Origin: Mytilus edulis | Taxonomy: Eukaryota > Mollusca > Bivalvia > Mytilida > Mytilidae | Length of the DNA stretch: 64,000 nucleotides | Assembly (NCBI RefSeq): GCF_963676685.1 | Contig: NC_092354.1 | Location: forward strand, 72,776,178-72,840,177 | Reading direction: 5' to 3' | Shown here: piece by piece, positions 35,801-56,602 of the stretch | How the letters are laid out: the number at the start of each line of letters is the position of its first letter | How positions within the stretch are numbered: the stretch's first letter is position 1 | Notes under the pieces: generated by a model | What the model saw: the letters and a program-made list of their open reading frames with translations, nothing else | Databases searched by the model: none | Told to the model about the DNA's origin: nothing | Position numbers and translations under genes: made by a program

Positions 35801-38060
35801 GAAAATAAGTGAAAATAGGCCAAAATCAAAATTTAAAATTTGACCTTGACCTTTGACCTTGACCTAATTTTCATTTTTTTAGACCAAGGATCTTAAATCA
35901 AAAGACCCTAGGTCTCTATCACTTATGGTTTACCAGTTAGAAATGCATATCACTTATATCATATACAAAAGGGGGGATAACGCTCATATGGAGTCTCCGG
36001 ATAGCTTCGGTCAAAATAAAACTGAACATCCTGAGGATATAACGAGCAATTTGGAAAAATAAATTTGTCGGTTTCTTATACGGTTGCGAAGCCTTAGAGA
36101 TAACAAGAAAAACAGTGTTCGGGGAGATAACTCTTATTTGGGAAAGTATGCAGTTAAGCAGAGTTGGTTTCAAAAGCGTATAAACTGTTCGATATCATAT
36201 ACCATATATCTAAGCGACATCTTGCGAAACAAAAAAACAGCGAAGGAAAAAAAATGTGGCGGAAGAAAAAAAAAAATAATAATAATTAAAAACCAATTGT
36301 TCAAAGAACAATTGAAGGTCTTTCAACTAATAAAGATCTATTTTGATATGAAAATATTAAAATTCAGTTGAAAATGTCAGTTCCTATGGCTTAATGATGT
36401 ATAAATATGAATTTCAAGCAAAGGTCAAAATCTAGAACGTCCAATTAACCTATGACCTTGACCTCAATTTCAAGGTCATAAACCAAGGATCCCAAATCAA
36501 AAGACCCTTGGTCTGTATTATGTATGGTTCATGAGTAATATCACTTTAAACATAATTCTAAATATAAGAGGGGCGAACACTCCCATTTATTGTCTACGCA
36601 CCCTTGCAACCAAAATTTATAAGTTACGACATGTCGCAACTAACAATTTAGTAAAAATAATTTGTCGATATCTTATAAGGTTAATGAAAATAAGTGAAAA
36701 TAGGCCAAAATCAAAATTTAAAATTTGACCTTGACCTTTGACCTTGACCTAATTTTCATTTTTTTAGACCAAGGATCTTAAATCAAAAGACCCTAGGTCT
36801 CTATCACTTATGGTTTACCAGTTAGAAATGCATATCACTTATATCATATACAAAAGGGGGGATAACGCTCATATGGAGTCTCCGGATAGCTTCGGTCAAA
36901 ATAAAACTGAACATCCTGAGGATATAACGAGCAATTTGGAAAAATAAATTTGTCGGTTTCTTATACGGTTGGGAAGCCTTAGAGATAACAAGAAAAACAG
37001 TGTTCGGGGAGATAACTCTTATTTGGGAAAGTATGCAGTTAAGCAGAGTTGGTTTCAAAAGCGTATAAACTGTTCGATATCATATACCATATATCTAAGC
37101 GACATCTTGCGAAACAAAAAAACAGCGAAGGAAAAAAAATGTGGCGGAAGAAAAAAAAAAATAATAATAATAATAATTAAAAACCAATTGTTCAGAGAAC
37201 AATTGAAGGTCTTTCAACTAATAAAGATCTATTTTGATATGAAAATATTAAAATTCAGTTGAAAATGTCAGTTCCTATGGCTTTATGATGTATAAATATG
37301 AATTTAAAGCAAAGGTCAAACTCTAGAACGTCCAATTAACCTTTGACCTTGACCTCAATTTCAAGGTCATAGACTAAACATCTCGAATCAAAAGACACTA
37401 GTTCCTTAATATGTATGGTTCATGAGTAATATCACTTTACGCATAATTCTAAATAAAAGAGGGGCCAAAACTCCCATTTATTGTCTACGCACCCTTGCAA
37501 CCAAAATTTATAAGTTACGACATGTCGCAACTAACAATTTAGTAAAAATAATTTGTCGATATCTTATAAGGTTAATGAAAATAAGTGAAAATAAGCCAAA
37601 ATCAAAATTTAGAATTTGACCTTGACCTTTGACCTTGACCTAATTTTCATTTTTTTGGACCAAGGATCTTAAATCAAAAGACCCTAGGTCTCTATCACTT
37701 ATGGTTCACCAGTTAGAAATGCATATCACTTATATCATATACAAAAGGGGGGATACCTCTCATATGGAGTCTCCGGATAGCTTCAGTCAAAATAAAACAC
37801 AACATCCTGAGGATATAACGAGCAATCTGGAAAAATAAATTTGTCGGTTTCTTATACGGTTGCGAAGCCTTAGAGATAACAAGAAAAACAGTGTTCGGGG
37901 AGATAACTCTTATTTGGGAAAGTATTCGGTTAAGCAGAGTTGGTTTCAAAAGCGTATAAACTGTTCGATATCATATACCATATATCTAAGCGACATCTTG
38001 CGAAACAAAAAAACAGCGAAGGTAAAAAAAGTTGGCGGAAGAAAAAAAAAAATAATAATA
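32827..38060. repeat. Tandem ~885 bp repeat, subfamily B, five units, one interrupted
   Basis: Units recur at 885-891 bp spacing, judged by 'tcatgagtaatatcacttt' at about 33066, 33952, 35646, 36531 and 37422. Each starts with 'ccaattgttcaaagaac' and contains 'tttgaccttgacctttgacc' and 'cctcaatttcaaggtca'. Each ends with 'ggcggaagaaaaaa' plus (aat)n. Units 3 and 4 (35401-37177) are almost identical. Repeated short frames (65 and 78 residues) are copies of the unit and contain no domain. Confidence 0.9.
34503..35250. mobile_element. Insertion interrupting a subfamily B unit
   Basis: The unit breaks off at 'ctgttcgatatcat' (about 34500) and resumes near 35255. The inserted DNA ends in 'acccgtgatatcacgggtgt' and 'gttctagta', the inverse of the terminus at 625. 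It contains an internal duplication marked by 'gaattcaactttat' (34567 and 34980). It appears non-coding. Confidence 0.65.
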
Positions 38061-38069
38061 ATAATAATA

Positions 38070-38345
38070 ATCAGAACAAAACCTATAGGTCTTTCAACTG
38101 AAAGGTTGAAAGACCTAATAATAATAATCAGAACAAAACCTATAGGTCTTTCAACTGAAAGGTTGAAAGACCTAATAATAATAATAATCAGAACAAAACC
38201 TATAGGTCTTTCAACTGAAAGGTTGAAAGACCTAATAATCAGAACAAAAACAATAGGTCTTTCACCTGAAAGGTTGAAAGACCTAATAATAAACAGAAGA
38301 AATACAGTAAGGTCTTTCCCTTTTGTAAAAGGAAAGACCTTAATT
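38070..38345. repeat. Array of five short hairpins separated by (taa)n
   Basis: Four copies of the palindrome 'aggtctttcaactgaaagg' plus 'ttgaaagacct', spaced by 'aataataatcagaacaaa', are followed by a variant 'aaggtctttcccttttg' with its complement. Single copies of related hairpins lie at 32787 and 35366, at unit borders of the neighbouring array. Confidence 0.85.
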
Positions 38346-38599
38346 ATCATATATACAAATGGATGAAAATGATATTTATCGGTCGTCCAACTGTCTATAT
38401 CAATTTGCTCAGTTCTTTATAAAACTCGATCCATATCACGGCTTTGTGACGTCAAATACGTTGACCTGGCCTTAATAACTTTGACCCGGACATATCAGCG
38501 ACGTCATAATGTTTGAACCGACGTTGATAAGTTTGACCCGAACTTATCAAGTCAACTTCCGGTTGCTGGTGAAACTAAGACAATACTTCCAAAAGACGC

Positions 38600-38765
38600 A
38601 AATGCAGCACGATAAATCGATTATCAGGTTATCGGCATATTAATATTGTAAAATATCAGCTGCTCGACATAATATGCGCTTACTCGACAAAAAGCTTAAT
38701 ATTATGTCTCGCAGCTGATATTTTACGATATCAACATGCAGACAACCTAATAATCGGTACATACA
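38600..38765. repeat. Imperfect inverted repeat around 'aatatcagctgctcg'
   Basis: The left arm 'gtaaaatatcagctgctcga' pairs with the right arm 'cgcagctgatattttacg'. Outer words 'gattatcaggtt' and 'aacctaataatcg' also pair. It is a short fold-back repeat. Confidence 0.65.
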
Positions 38766-39204
38766 TGCAATCGTAATATTAATAATATATATAACAACAA
38801 ACCAGTGTATTCTCTACGACTATTATTATACAAGTATAATAGTCCAAGGTATACTGATTTCTTGCACTACAATATAATAGTTATTACGGTGAGGTTGAAT
38901 TTCCTGTCATTTATTCATCATCCAAGCACGAACTTGTATCAGAAAAAAATATCTCTGTAAATTAACCCAAGTTTCAGGTATAGAGATGTGATCTGTTTCT
39001 GTGACATGTGCTTTTGACCACCCACAAGAACCTGCGGTCATCCGATGTTCAGTACTTCAGTACTTTGATTATCCAACGCAATCATAGGTTTGAACGTTGT
39101 TTTTAATTTAGATTTGTATATATAAATATATACAACTCGTCTAAACACCAACCCAACAATGTTAGATCTGTAAATTTGCTTTCGCAAATGTTTTGTTCTT
39201 CCCT

Positions 39205-39296
39205 CACTAGGATTCAAACCCATGCTACTGAGATATCGTGACACCGAATCGACTGCACTGTATCCGGAGTGCTAGACCATACGACCACTTTGGCTT
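39205..39296 (-). repeat. tRNA-derived SINE head (minus strand)
   Basis: On the minus strand a tRNA-like start has an A-box-like 'tggtctagcactccgg' and an exact-looking B box 'ggtttgaatcc' (39210-39220) spaced as in a pol III promoter. The body would continue to lower coordinates, to about 39050. It does not fold convincingly as a functional tRNA, so I call it SINE-like. Confidence 0.5.
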
Positions 39297-39689
39297 CACT
39301 ATATATATACAGAATGTATCATAGGGAACATGTGTATATACTAAGTTTTAAGTTGATCAGATTTTAATTTCATCAAAAACTACCTTGACCAAACAAATGA
39401 ATCAGAAACGGGATAAACGGCCGAACAGTCACACGGACCGAAAAACATGTCTCTAGGTTGGACATCAAAATTCAAGATGTCGCATTACTATTTGATTCCA
39501 CTTTCATTTTGTTTCAATTCGGAAATGACTCAAGATCTGAAAGGGTTATAATTATGGGTATTTCAGAAGATTTCCATGACTATCAACCCACTTATCTAAT
39601 TAAAACAATGATCTTGTCAATCACGATTTTCCTCTAAAACTGCATACTAGTATATCATAGTTGATTCAAATTCAAATATCAAAAACATA

Positions 39690-39960
39690 TAGCGTAGGTA
39701 GAAGATGTGGTATGAGTGCCAATAAAACATCTCTCAATCCAAGTCACAATTTATAAAAGTAAACCATTATAGGTCATGGTACGGCCCACACGGAACAGCA
39801 AGCTATAAAAATTCACAAAAATGACTAGTGTAAAACCATCCAAAACAGGAAATCAGGGATCTATAAGTAAAAAAAACGAAAAACAAAAACAAACAAAAAA
39901 TACTTATGAACCACATCAACAAACGACAACCACTGAACATCAGTTTTCTTTTTGGTAATA
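39690..39960 (-). repeat. Reverse-strand fragment of the R1-like family
   Basis: 'agaagatgtggtatgagtgc' and 'accattataggtcatggtac' are the reverse complement of R1's closing part. The same segment is at 21025-21130. It ends near 'acaaccactgaac', the complement of R1's 'cagtggttgt'. Confidence 0.7.
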
Positions 39961-40053
39961 TAAGTTTATTATGTTGTAGTTTGTTTTTATTCAGTTCTAG
40001 TTTGTTTGCTTGTCAGTTCTGATCTACAAGTGTTGAGAATCTTTTGAAAGTCA

Positions 40054-40097
40054 CTAAACCATGGGATAACTAGCTAAGTTTGCTATACCACGCTGAT
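40054..40097 (-). pseudogene. Tandem duplicate of the cathepsin's last codons, in its 3' flank
   Basis: It is offset 46 bp from 40100-40143. Read on the minus strand it encodes a near-repeat of the C-terminus (the Cys of QCGIANLA becomes Arg) and its own TAG. It lies past the real TAA, so it is expected to be untranslated. Confidence 0.75.
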
Positions 40098-40099
40098 CA

Positions 40100-48480
<8,381 letters not shown>

Positions 48481-48559
48481 CTGCAACAAATAGGCTGTTA
48501 AAGTCATCTAGTTATAATGGCTTCGGACAAGTGGCATAATTAATATTTTACTTCAGATG

Positions 48560-48735
48560 AAAAATGTGTCCTGCATCCTTTTTTGTTGCATTCTCTGTCA
48601 TGCCTGTTATTTTATGAATTTATTCTGACTTTTTTTAACATAAATTGTCATTCTGCCTTTTTTTAACTCAAAATTCCAGTCCTGCCCTTTTTTTAAATTT
48701 CATCCTAACCCCCCCCCCCCCCCCCCCCCCCCAGT
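48560..48735 (+). mobile_element. Truncated poly-C MITE
   Basis: Repeated 'cctgcctttttt'-like words and 'aaatttcatccta' end in a C homopolymer at 48711-48732, where R2 sequence begins abruptly. It lies just upstream of the cathepsin start codon. Confidence 0.65.
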
Positions 48736-49235
48736 TTAATTGAAGTCTGGAGCTGGCATGTCAGTTAACTGCTAGTAGTCTGTTGTTATTTATGTATTAT
48801 TGTCATTTTGTTTATTTTCTTTGGTTATATCTTCTGACATCAGACTCGGACTTCTCTTGGACTGAATTTTAATGTGCGTATTGTTATGCGTTCACTTTTC
48901 CACATTGGCTAGAGGTATAGGGGGAGGGTTGAGATCTCACAAACATGTTTAACCCCGCCGCATTTTTGCGCCTGTCCGAAGTCAGGAGCCTCTGGCCTTT
49001 GTTAGTCTTGTATTATTTTAATTTTAGTTTCTTGTGTACAATTTGGAAATTAGTATGGCGTTCATTATCACTGCACTAGTATATATTTGTTTAGGGGCCA
49101 GCTGAAGGACGCCTCCAGGTGCGGGAATTTCTCGCTACATTGAAGACCTGTTGGTGACCTTCTGCTGTTGTTTTTTTCTATGGTCGGATTGTTGTCTCTT
49201 TGGCACATTCCCCATTTCCATTCTCAATTTTACAT
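48735..49235 (+). repeat. Dispersed repeat R2, long copy
   Basis: It runs from 'ggagctggcatgtcagttaa' to 'cacattccccatttccattc'. The reverse-strand copy is at 23695-24235; see that entry for shared landmarks. Confidence 0.85.
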
Positions 49236-49324
49236 ATAAGGAGTTTATCAGATTAGATTTAAGATAATAAGATATCACAAAATATAGTATGGTCATAAAT
49301 GTTTTCTCTGTGGTACATGTAGGC

Positions 49325-49735
49325 TGTCACAGGCGGATTAAGGGGGGCCGGTCCCCCCCCCTTTTTCAGAGAAAATTTGGTTGTTTTGATAGGGAATAAC
49401 TGAAGCATGGCCGGAGTGGGTCCTCTCTTAGGAGGTCAGTGGGCTTATGAAAATTTCTGGATCCGCCACTGGCTGTTGTTATTAAATATGAAGTCAGGGA
49501 TCTACCATTTGATTTTTATGAGGGAGCTAGGATGTACATGTATATGAATAAATAGGCAGGATGAGCACCTTAGCAAAACAAGGCAGTATAACAATTTATG
49601 TATGAAAAAGACAGGACTTAATATAGCGAAAAATGAAAATCATGACAGACTGAGAGATTTCAACTAAAAATCATACGAATTTAGGACAAAATTGTTCATC
49701 ATAGCCCCTAAAACCCAAATGATAGCTCCCTAATT
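49325..49735. mobile_element. Two adjacent small elements ('ggcggatt' MITE and a poly-C MITE relative)
   Basis: 'cacaggcggattaagggg' (49329) and 'ctggatccgccactg' (49457) form inverted ends of a ~145 bp element. A diverged poly-C MITE follows at about 49496-49735 ('ctaccatttgatttttatg' to 'atgatagctccctaa'). Confidence 0.6.
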
Positions 49736-50278
49736 GTTGATTACAAAACAATGTGAATGCTGTTCCCGCACTCTATAAAAAGATTGACTTCATAATTGAT
49801 AACAGAAGCGGATCGAAGGCAGCGAACAATATGCATTTTTTGTATAAAATTATCCATTTTTTTTCGCCTGCATGTTAGCAGCTCCCCTTGGCAATATTCA
49901 ATACCCGTGTATTACATTCTTTTTTTCATACATGTATATCCTGGATCTGCTTGAGGGTAGATAGTTCATAATATATTTGTGAATTCGCTTACCTTTGTAA
50001 ATATATATAAAAGCAAGCCTGCAGTTTAGATTTGTGTTTAAATCAGACTCATCGAAGTGCTGATATACACTAAAGATTAGATATAATAATTCTTAAATAT
50101 ATAATTTTTGTTATCACATAAAGTGTGTCATATGAACAAAATCATATGATTAAGTCTATGTACGTGACGTTGGTTATGTCTTTTTTTTTTTTTTTTGTAC
50201 GCTCGCTTTGGGTCAGATGCACTTTTTTATACATTTTTATCTCAACATGTGTGTCATATGAACAAAATCATATATCAA

Positions 50279-50707
50279 TTAAGGATGTTTGCTTGTCATC
50301 ATGATGTTTTGGATTTTTTGTCAGACTTTCGAAATCCTCAGGTTTTATCCATTCGAATGACTTTAAAAAATTTGCCCATGAACCCCCACTTTTCTTTTTA
50401 TAAATCTTTTACGGGTATATAATGATTAGCCATCTGTAAAAATCTTATAAAATTTTATTTATTTTTTAATAGTTTTGAGAACTTTACTGGTCAATGATAA
50501 AGCTATAAAAAATCAAGAGAGAGCATTTTCCCGCCAAAATTCCAATGGCTAATATCTCGAAAACAAGCACAATGACCCCGGCCTTTATTTTTTTCTCTCG
50601 CTTTTTTGATTCCCCAATTAATCCCCTATCAATATATATATATTGTGTTATGGAAAGCTATCTATTTTAATATTTATTTTATTAAACTGAGCAGCGAACA
50701 TCCTTAA
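50279..50707. mobile_element. MITE with 'ttaaggatgttygct' inverted ends
   Basis: The left end 'ttaaggatgtttgcttg' and the right end 'gcagcgaacatccttaa' pair. The length is about 430 bp. It is non-coding. Confidence 0.7.
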
Positions 50708-50954
50708 GTCAATGTACGTCACGTTGATTAGATCTTTTTATTTTGACTAATATTTGATATATTTTCCACACACACCCTTTTGCCCATTATGGTGGTATAA
50801 ACTGTTTTCCTTCGTGTATATAGCAAAAATTAATGTACAACTGTTACAATAAACGGACATTATTGTATGTTGCAGTCTCTCCTGTGTAGTAATAAATTAT
50901 AAAACAAGTGCCAGGCACAGCAATATTTAGAAAATAAACAATAATGTGTACGTA

Positions 50955-51390
50955 GTAAACGGATGCCACACACGCACTATCCTTTTCTATGTTTAGTGGA
51001 CCGTGAAATTGGGATAAAAACTCAAATTTGGCATTGAAATTAAAAATATCATATCAAAGGGAACATGTATATTAAGTTTCAAGTTGATTGGACTTCAACT
51101 TCATCAAAAACTACCTTGACCAAAAACTTTAACCTGAAATTTGCTCTATCTTATTCTATGTTTAATGAACCATGAAATTGGGGTCAAAACTCTTATTTGG
51201 CATGAAAATTAGAAAGATCATATCATACAGCACATGTGTACTAAGTTTCAAGTTGATTGGACTTCAACTTCATCAAAAACTACCTTGACCAAAAACTTTA
51301 ACCTGAAGCGGGACAGGCGGACGGAAGGACGGACGAATGAACAAACGAACGGACGCACTGATCAGAAACACTATCGTAGGTGGGGCAAAA
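50955..51390 (-). repeat. Dispersed repeat R3, reverse-strand copy
   Basis: It mirrors 19737-20345: 'cggatgccacacacgcac', two ~150 bp units with 'caacttcatcaaaaactacc', a 'ggacggaaggacggacg' tract and the end 'ctatcgtaggtggggc'. Confidence 0.8.
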
Positions 51391-51469
51391 AAAGTGAATA
51401 AGCCATCGACCTAGTAGCCAGTTGTGATACTGTCATGGTTTATTCAACGCTGGAGTACTGTCAACAAGG

Positions 51470-51775
51470 CTTAGCCAGTGTTGTAGTATTGTTCTAGTTT
51501 AGTCATGGATTGAGCATTGTCGTTGTTTAGCTAGCGCTGCAATACTGCCATGGTTAATCCGGGACTGTTTAGCCAGTGTTGTAGTATTGTTCTAGTTTAG
51601 CCATGGATTGAGCATTGTCGTTGTTTAGCTAGCGCTGCAATACTGCCATGGTTAATCCGGGACTGTTTAGCCAGTGTTGTAGTATTGTTCTAGTTTAGCC
51701 ATGGATTGAGCATGGTCGTTGTTTTAGCTAGCGCTGGAATACTGCCATGGTTAACCCGGGACTGTTTAGTCAAGG
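51470..51775. repeat. Tandem repeat, ~98 bp unit, about three copies
   Basis: 'gtagtattgttctagtttag' recurs at 51483, 51581 and 51679, exactly 98 bp apart. The units are nearly identical. Confidence 0.9.
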
Positions 51776-52020
51776 ATGTGATATTGTCTAATAGGCAATT
51801 ATATTACATCTTTTTTATGTATTCTATACTTATTGACGTTGTAAAATACCAATTACTTATATGGTTTACGGTTAACCATAGCAAAACAAAGACTTATTTT
51901 TTTTATATTTATAGGACTTGGGAAGGTTGTAATTATTTCCATGGATCTGCAACTATTAATTTTGTTCCTTTGACGGGTTTCAAAATATCCTTTCATTCAT
52001 CTTTTATTTTTTTGCAACCC

Positions 52021-53318
52021 TTTTTAGCTCACCTGGCCCAAAGGGCCAAGTGAGCTTTTCTCATCACTTGGCGTCCGTCGTCCGTCGTCGTCGTCGTCGT
52101 TAACTTTTTACATTTTAAACTACTTCTAGAGAACCACTGAATGGAATGAAACCAAACATGGCATGAATTATCCTTATGAGGTGCTGACCAAGTGTTGTTA
52201 CTTTGTAGCCGATCAATTATCCAAGATGGCCGCCAGCGGGTGGGGGGGGGGGGGGGGGGGGGGGGCTTAGTTTAACATAGGACCCTAGGGGAAATGCATA
52301 CAAAAGACTTCTTCTAGAGAACCACTGAATGGAATGAAACAAAATATGGCATGAATGTTCCTTATGAGGTGCTGACCAAGTGTTGCTACTTTGTGGCCGA
52401 TCAAACATCCAAGATGGCCGCCAGCAGGGGGACTTAGTTTAACATAGGACCCTAGGGGAAATGCATACAAATGACTTCTTTTAGAGAACCACTGAATGGA
52501 ATGAAACAAAACATATTATGAATGTTCCTTATGAGGTGCTGACTAAGTGTTGTTACTTTGTAGCCGATCCATCATCAAAGATGGCCGCCAGCGATGGACT
52601 TAGTTTAACATAGGACACTACGGGAAATATATACAAATGTTTTCTTTTAGTGAAATACTGAATGGAATGAAACCAAACATAGCATGAATGATCCTATTGA
52701 GATACTGACCAAGTGTTGTTACTTTGTCGCCATTCCAACGTCCAAGATGGCCGCCAGTGGGGGACTTAGTTTAACATAGCACCCTATAGGAAATACATAC
52801 AAGTTTCTTCTTATAGAGAAGCACTGAATGGAATGAAACCAAACATAGCATAAATGTTCCTTATGAGATGCTGACCAAGTGTTGTTACTTTGTAGCCGAT
52901 CCATCATCCAAAATGGCCGCCAGTGGAGGACTTAGTTTAACATAGGACCCTATGGGAAATACATACAAATGTCTTCATTTAGTGAACTACTGAATGGAAT
53001 GAAACTAAAGATAGCATGAATGTTCCTAATGAGATGCTGACCAAGTGTTGTTACTTTGTTGTCAATGCAACATCCAAGATGGCCACCAGTGGGGGGACTT
53101 AGTTTAACATAGGACCCTATGGGAAATGCATACACAAGTCTTCTTCTAAAGAACCACTAAATTGAATGAAATCAAACATTATGTATTAAGCATGAATGTT
53201 CCTTTCCTTATGAGGTGCTGGCTAAGTGTTGTTACTTTTAGCCAAATTTTATATTTTTTTATATTTCAAAACCCAAGTAGAATCAGGTGAGCAATACAGG
53301 CACTTGAGAGACTAGTTT
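52021..53318 (+). repeat. 'gctcacctggcccaaaggg' element with seven ~165 bp internal units
   Basis: It starts 'tagctcacctggcccaaagg', then a (cgtcgt)n tract, then about seven units containing 'ccactgaatggaatgaaac', 'tgaccaagtgttgttactt' and 'caagatggccgcca'. It ends 'aatcaggtgagcaatacagg'. A G homopolymer of about 24 bases lies at 52241-52264. Minus-strand frames are products of the repeat. Confidence 0.85.
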
Positions 53319-53939
53319 TATTACATTTTGCCTTCAAATATTATATTTATGTATCGTTATCTTCCGGTTAGTTAACCTCTTCAAAATGATGTTACTAATT
53401 ACTACAATGTCAAACGGCAGTATGTTTTATGCGCTTGTTGGTTTATACCTCTTGAACGTTTTCGGTCCTTATTTTCAAATATTTCGCTCTGAGCGTTTCT
53501 AATGTATGTACATCAAGAAAAGCGCTACGTACGCATAAAGGTTATATCGTGTTGTTTTCATTTTTTATGTTGATACTATCGTCAATACATGGCACTTGTT
53601 TCCCTTATAAATATAAACCAAATACAAACACTTTGAAAAGGCAAATACACAAAATCCATAAAATGTACTTCAAAAGCATAATTCGATTTTTTTTTATATC
53701 AAATGCTATAAGAGGCGGACCTTTTTTTCAATGGAATGCATTAACGAACGAACTAACTAAAACATTTGATTGAAAAGTTTTTTAAAACTTTGTAAGCGGA
53801 TTAAAAAAAAAAGTGTGTTTCGCTAACACTATCTATCTTTCTAGTAATGCCTACCCGAAAGATTTAATGTATTTGTTGAACTTTGTCACTAGAAAATTCA
53901 GACTGTTTCAAAATTACTTACGTACCTATCAAACCTATT

Positions 53940-55266
53940 TTTAACTCATCTGGTTCGAAGGGCCAAGTTAGCTTTTCTCATCACTTGGCGTCCGTCGTCC
54001 ATCGTCTGTAGTCCGTCGTCGTCCGTCGTCGTTTACTTTTACAACAATCTTCTCCTCTGAAACTACTGGGCCAAACTTAACCAAACTTGGCCACAATCAC
54101 CATTGGGGTATTTTGTTTTACAAATGTGTCCAGTGTCGCGGCCAACCAACCAAGATGGCCGCCATGTCTAAAAATAGAACATATGGGTAAAATGTAGATT
54201 TTGGCTTATAACTTTGAAACCAAAGCATTGAGAGCAAATCTGTCAGCATGTAAAATTGTTAATCGAGTCAAGCTCTATCTTCCCTAGAAATTTCAAATGA
54301 ATCGGACAACCAGTTGATAGGTTGCTGCCGCTGAATTGGTAATTTTAAGGAAATTTTGCCGTTTTTTGTTATTATCTTGAATATTATTATAGATAGAGAT
54401 AAACTGTAATCAGCAATAATGTTCAGCAAAAGCAAAATCTACAAATAAATCAACATAACCAAAACGGTCAGTTGAACCCTTAAGGAGTTATTGCCCTTTA
54501 TAGCCATTTTTTACCAATTTTTCGTAAATTTGTGTAATCTTCTACAAAAATGTTCTCTGAAACTACGGGGCCAATTTAATCAAACTTAACCAAAATCATT
54601 TTAAGGGTATCTAGTTTTAAAAAATGTGTGTGGTGACCCAGCCAACCAACCAAAAGGGGCGCAATGGCTAAAAATAGAACATAGGGGTAAACTGTAGATT
54701 TTGGCTGATAACTCTGAAACCAAAGTATTTAGAGCAAATCTTACAAGTGGTTAAATTGTTTATCAAGTCAATATTTATCTGACCTAAAATTTTCAGATGA
54801 ATTGGACAACTTGTTGTGTTGCTGCCCCCAATTGGTAATTTTTAAAGAACTTTTGCCATTTTTGGGTAATTTTTTTAAATAATATTATACATGTAGATAG
54901 AGATAAACTGTAAACACCAATAATGTTCAGCAAAGTAAGATCTACAAATAAGTCTTCATGACCAAAATGGTCAGTTGACCCCTTAAATAGTTATTGCCCT
55001 TTAAAGTAAATTTTTAACAATTTTCATTAATTTGGTATTTTTTTGTAAATTTTTACCAAATATTTTCCTCTGTAACGAAAGGACCAAGTTTATTAATATA
55101 GATAGATAAAATTGTAAGTAGCAAGAATGTTCAGTAAAGTAAGATCTACAAACAAACACATCACCACCACCAAAACACTATTTTGTCATGAATCCATCTG
55201 TGTAATTTGTTTAATATGCACATAGGCCAAGGTGAGCCAAACAGGCTCTTATGAGCCTCTAGTTTC
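53940..55266 (+). repeat. Second 'gctcacctgg'-type element, different internal units
   Basis: It starts 'aactcatctggttcgaaggg' and 'cacttggcgtccgtcgtcc', has two to three ~490 bp diverged units marked by 'agaacatatgggtaaaatg' and 'gttattgccctt', and ends 'aaggtgagccaaacaggctc'. Start and end are weak inverted repeats of each other ('agctcacctgg' type). Confidence 0.8.
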
Positions 55267-55269
55267 AGC

Positions 55270-56600
55270 ATCTAAGCGAAAATGTGGTATCTTTGTATTA
55301 GGCATTATTTTAACTATTGCTGACAACTTCCAAAACACAAAAGAAAGTCTGTCACATACATCCATGTACATGTATAAGTATAACTTGTATTACATTGTCT
55401 TTTACAATGCACAAAGGTGTTGCGGCGTATTTATTTACCATATAACAAATAGTGCCTCTGGCAATGTTGAACATACAATTGTTCAGCTTTTTTGTAATTG
55501 ATATTATTATTATCAATTAGTATAAAGAGGTACAACGTGTGGGGAGATATATTCTTGAAATAGATTTATACTAAGGCTCTTTAAGATTGTCTTACAAATG
55601 TAAGTTCGTTTCGACAACATCTCAATATTGTACTATCTCAAGTGTACAATAAAGATAGTGTTTTTAGTACTGACACGGAGGAAATTCGAAACTTATAAAT
55701 TTCTCTGACGCATTTACTCATTTCAATAAACGGGACACATATATAACTTAGATTTTTTCTATCATAATTGATTAATGCATTTCTTGAAATTGCAAAGCAA
55801 AAAAGTGATTATTAATAATTAATATATAATGTGGTTATTTTCGACCACAGAAAATAAAATCAAACATTTCAAAACCACAGGTGGCTAGAATTTTAAGTCG
55901 TGAATATCCGTTCTTCATATTAGTGCAGTATGGCGGTCTGTCATTTTTGAAAGCTTTCAATTTTTAAAAAAAAAGTATCGTAAATTCTAATAAACTAAAT
56001 ACTGTCTTAAAAAACACAATACGTTACCTTCAAATATACAATTATACATGATAATTTACTTTGGGAAGACGTTTTGTATTTTTTTCCCCTTGTTTTTCAG
56101 TTTTTCTTGAAAATTTAATTTCTCTTAAAGAACATAAAGAGAGACTGAACGAGTCGCCATTTCATTTTTTTAAAGGAGTTAATGTACTATAATGACAGAA
56201 TGACCAAGTGAAAATAGAAAATGACAAGTGATTTAACAAATAATTTACATTTCAATTGTCGATAACAAGACATAAACAGAAATTACTGTCAATCAAATAT
56301 TAAATTTAAAATGATTCATTTTGATTGTTATGATTTAAATCTAAAAAAAAACAAAAACACAGATTTGACATGTGAAAATGCGTGTTGATGTTCCTACCTA
56401 TTGGTGCCTCAATTCTAATATTATATATTAATTGCTATTAAGTAACCATTTAGTATGTGTATGTATGTTCCTCTTACACGAAGTCCAGAGAAACATTAGT
56501 AAATGGATAGTCCCAAAATATAAACATGAGCCGTCCATTAGTGTCCATATCAAAGGTCACCTAATTAGTGGAATACATCATTAGGAATTCTATAATAAAA
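55270..56600. other. AT-rich DNA upstream of the AA15-like gene
   Basis: No coding exon or clear repeat is recognised. The region presumably includes the promoter and any untranslated exon of the gene starting at 56603. No confident TATA or initiator could be singled out. Confidence 0.4.
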
Positions 56601-56602
56601 AT

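Noticed and set aside
33066-37619. Repeated 65-residue frame starting MSNITL
   Set aside because: It recurs with the 885 bp tandem unit, is absent or altered in other units and has no recognised domain.
38070-38345. Possible CRISPR array
   Set aside because: The repeats are palindromic but spacers are (taa)n-like and nearly identical, and the sequence is eukaryotic.
38070-38366. Frame with TKPIGLSTERLKDLIII repeats and its antisense
   Set aside because: It is a translation of the hairpin/(taa)n array.
52217-53135. Minus-strand frames with 'MFHSIQWFS' and 'AFPLGSYVKLSPP' repeats
   Set aside because: They are translations of the ~165 bp units of a dispersed element.
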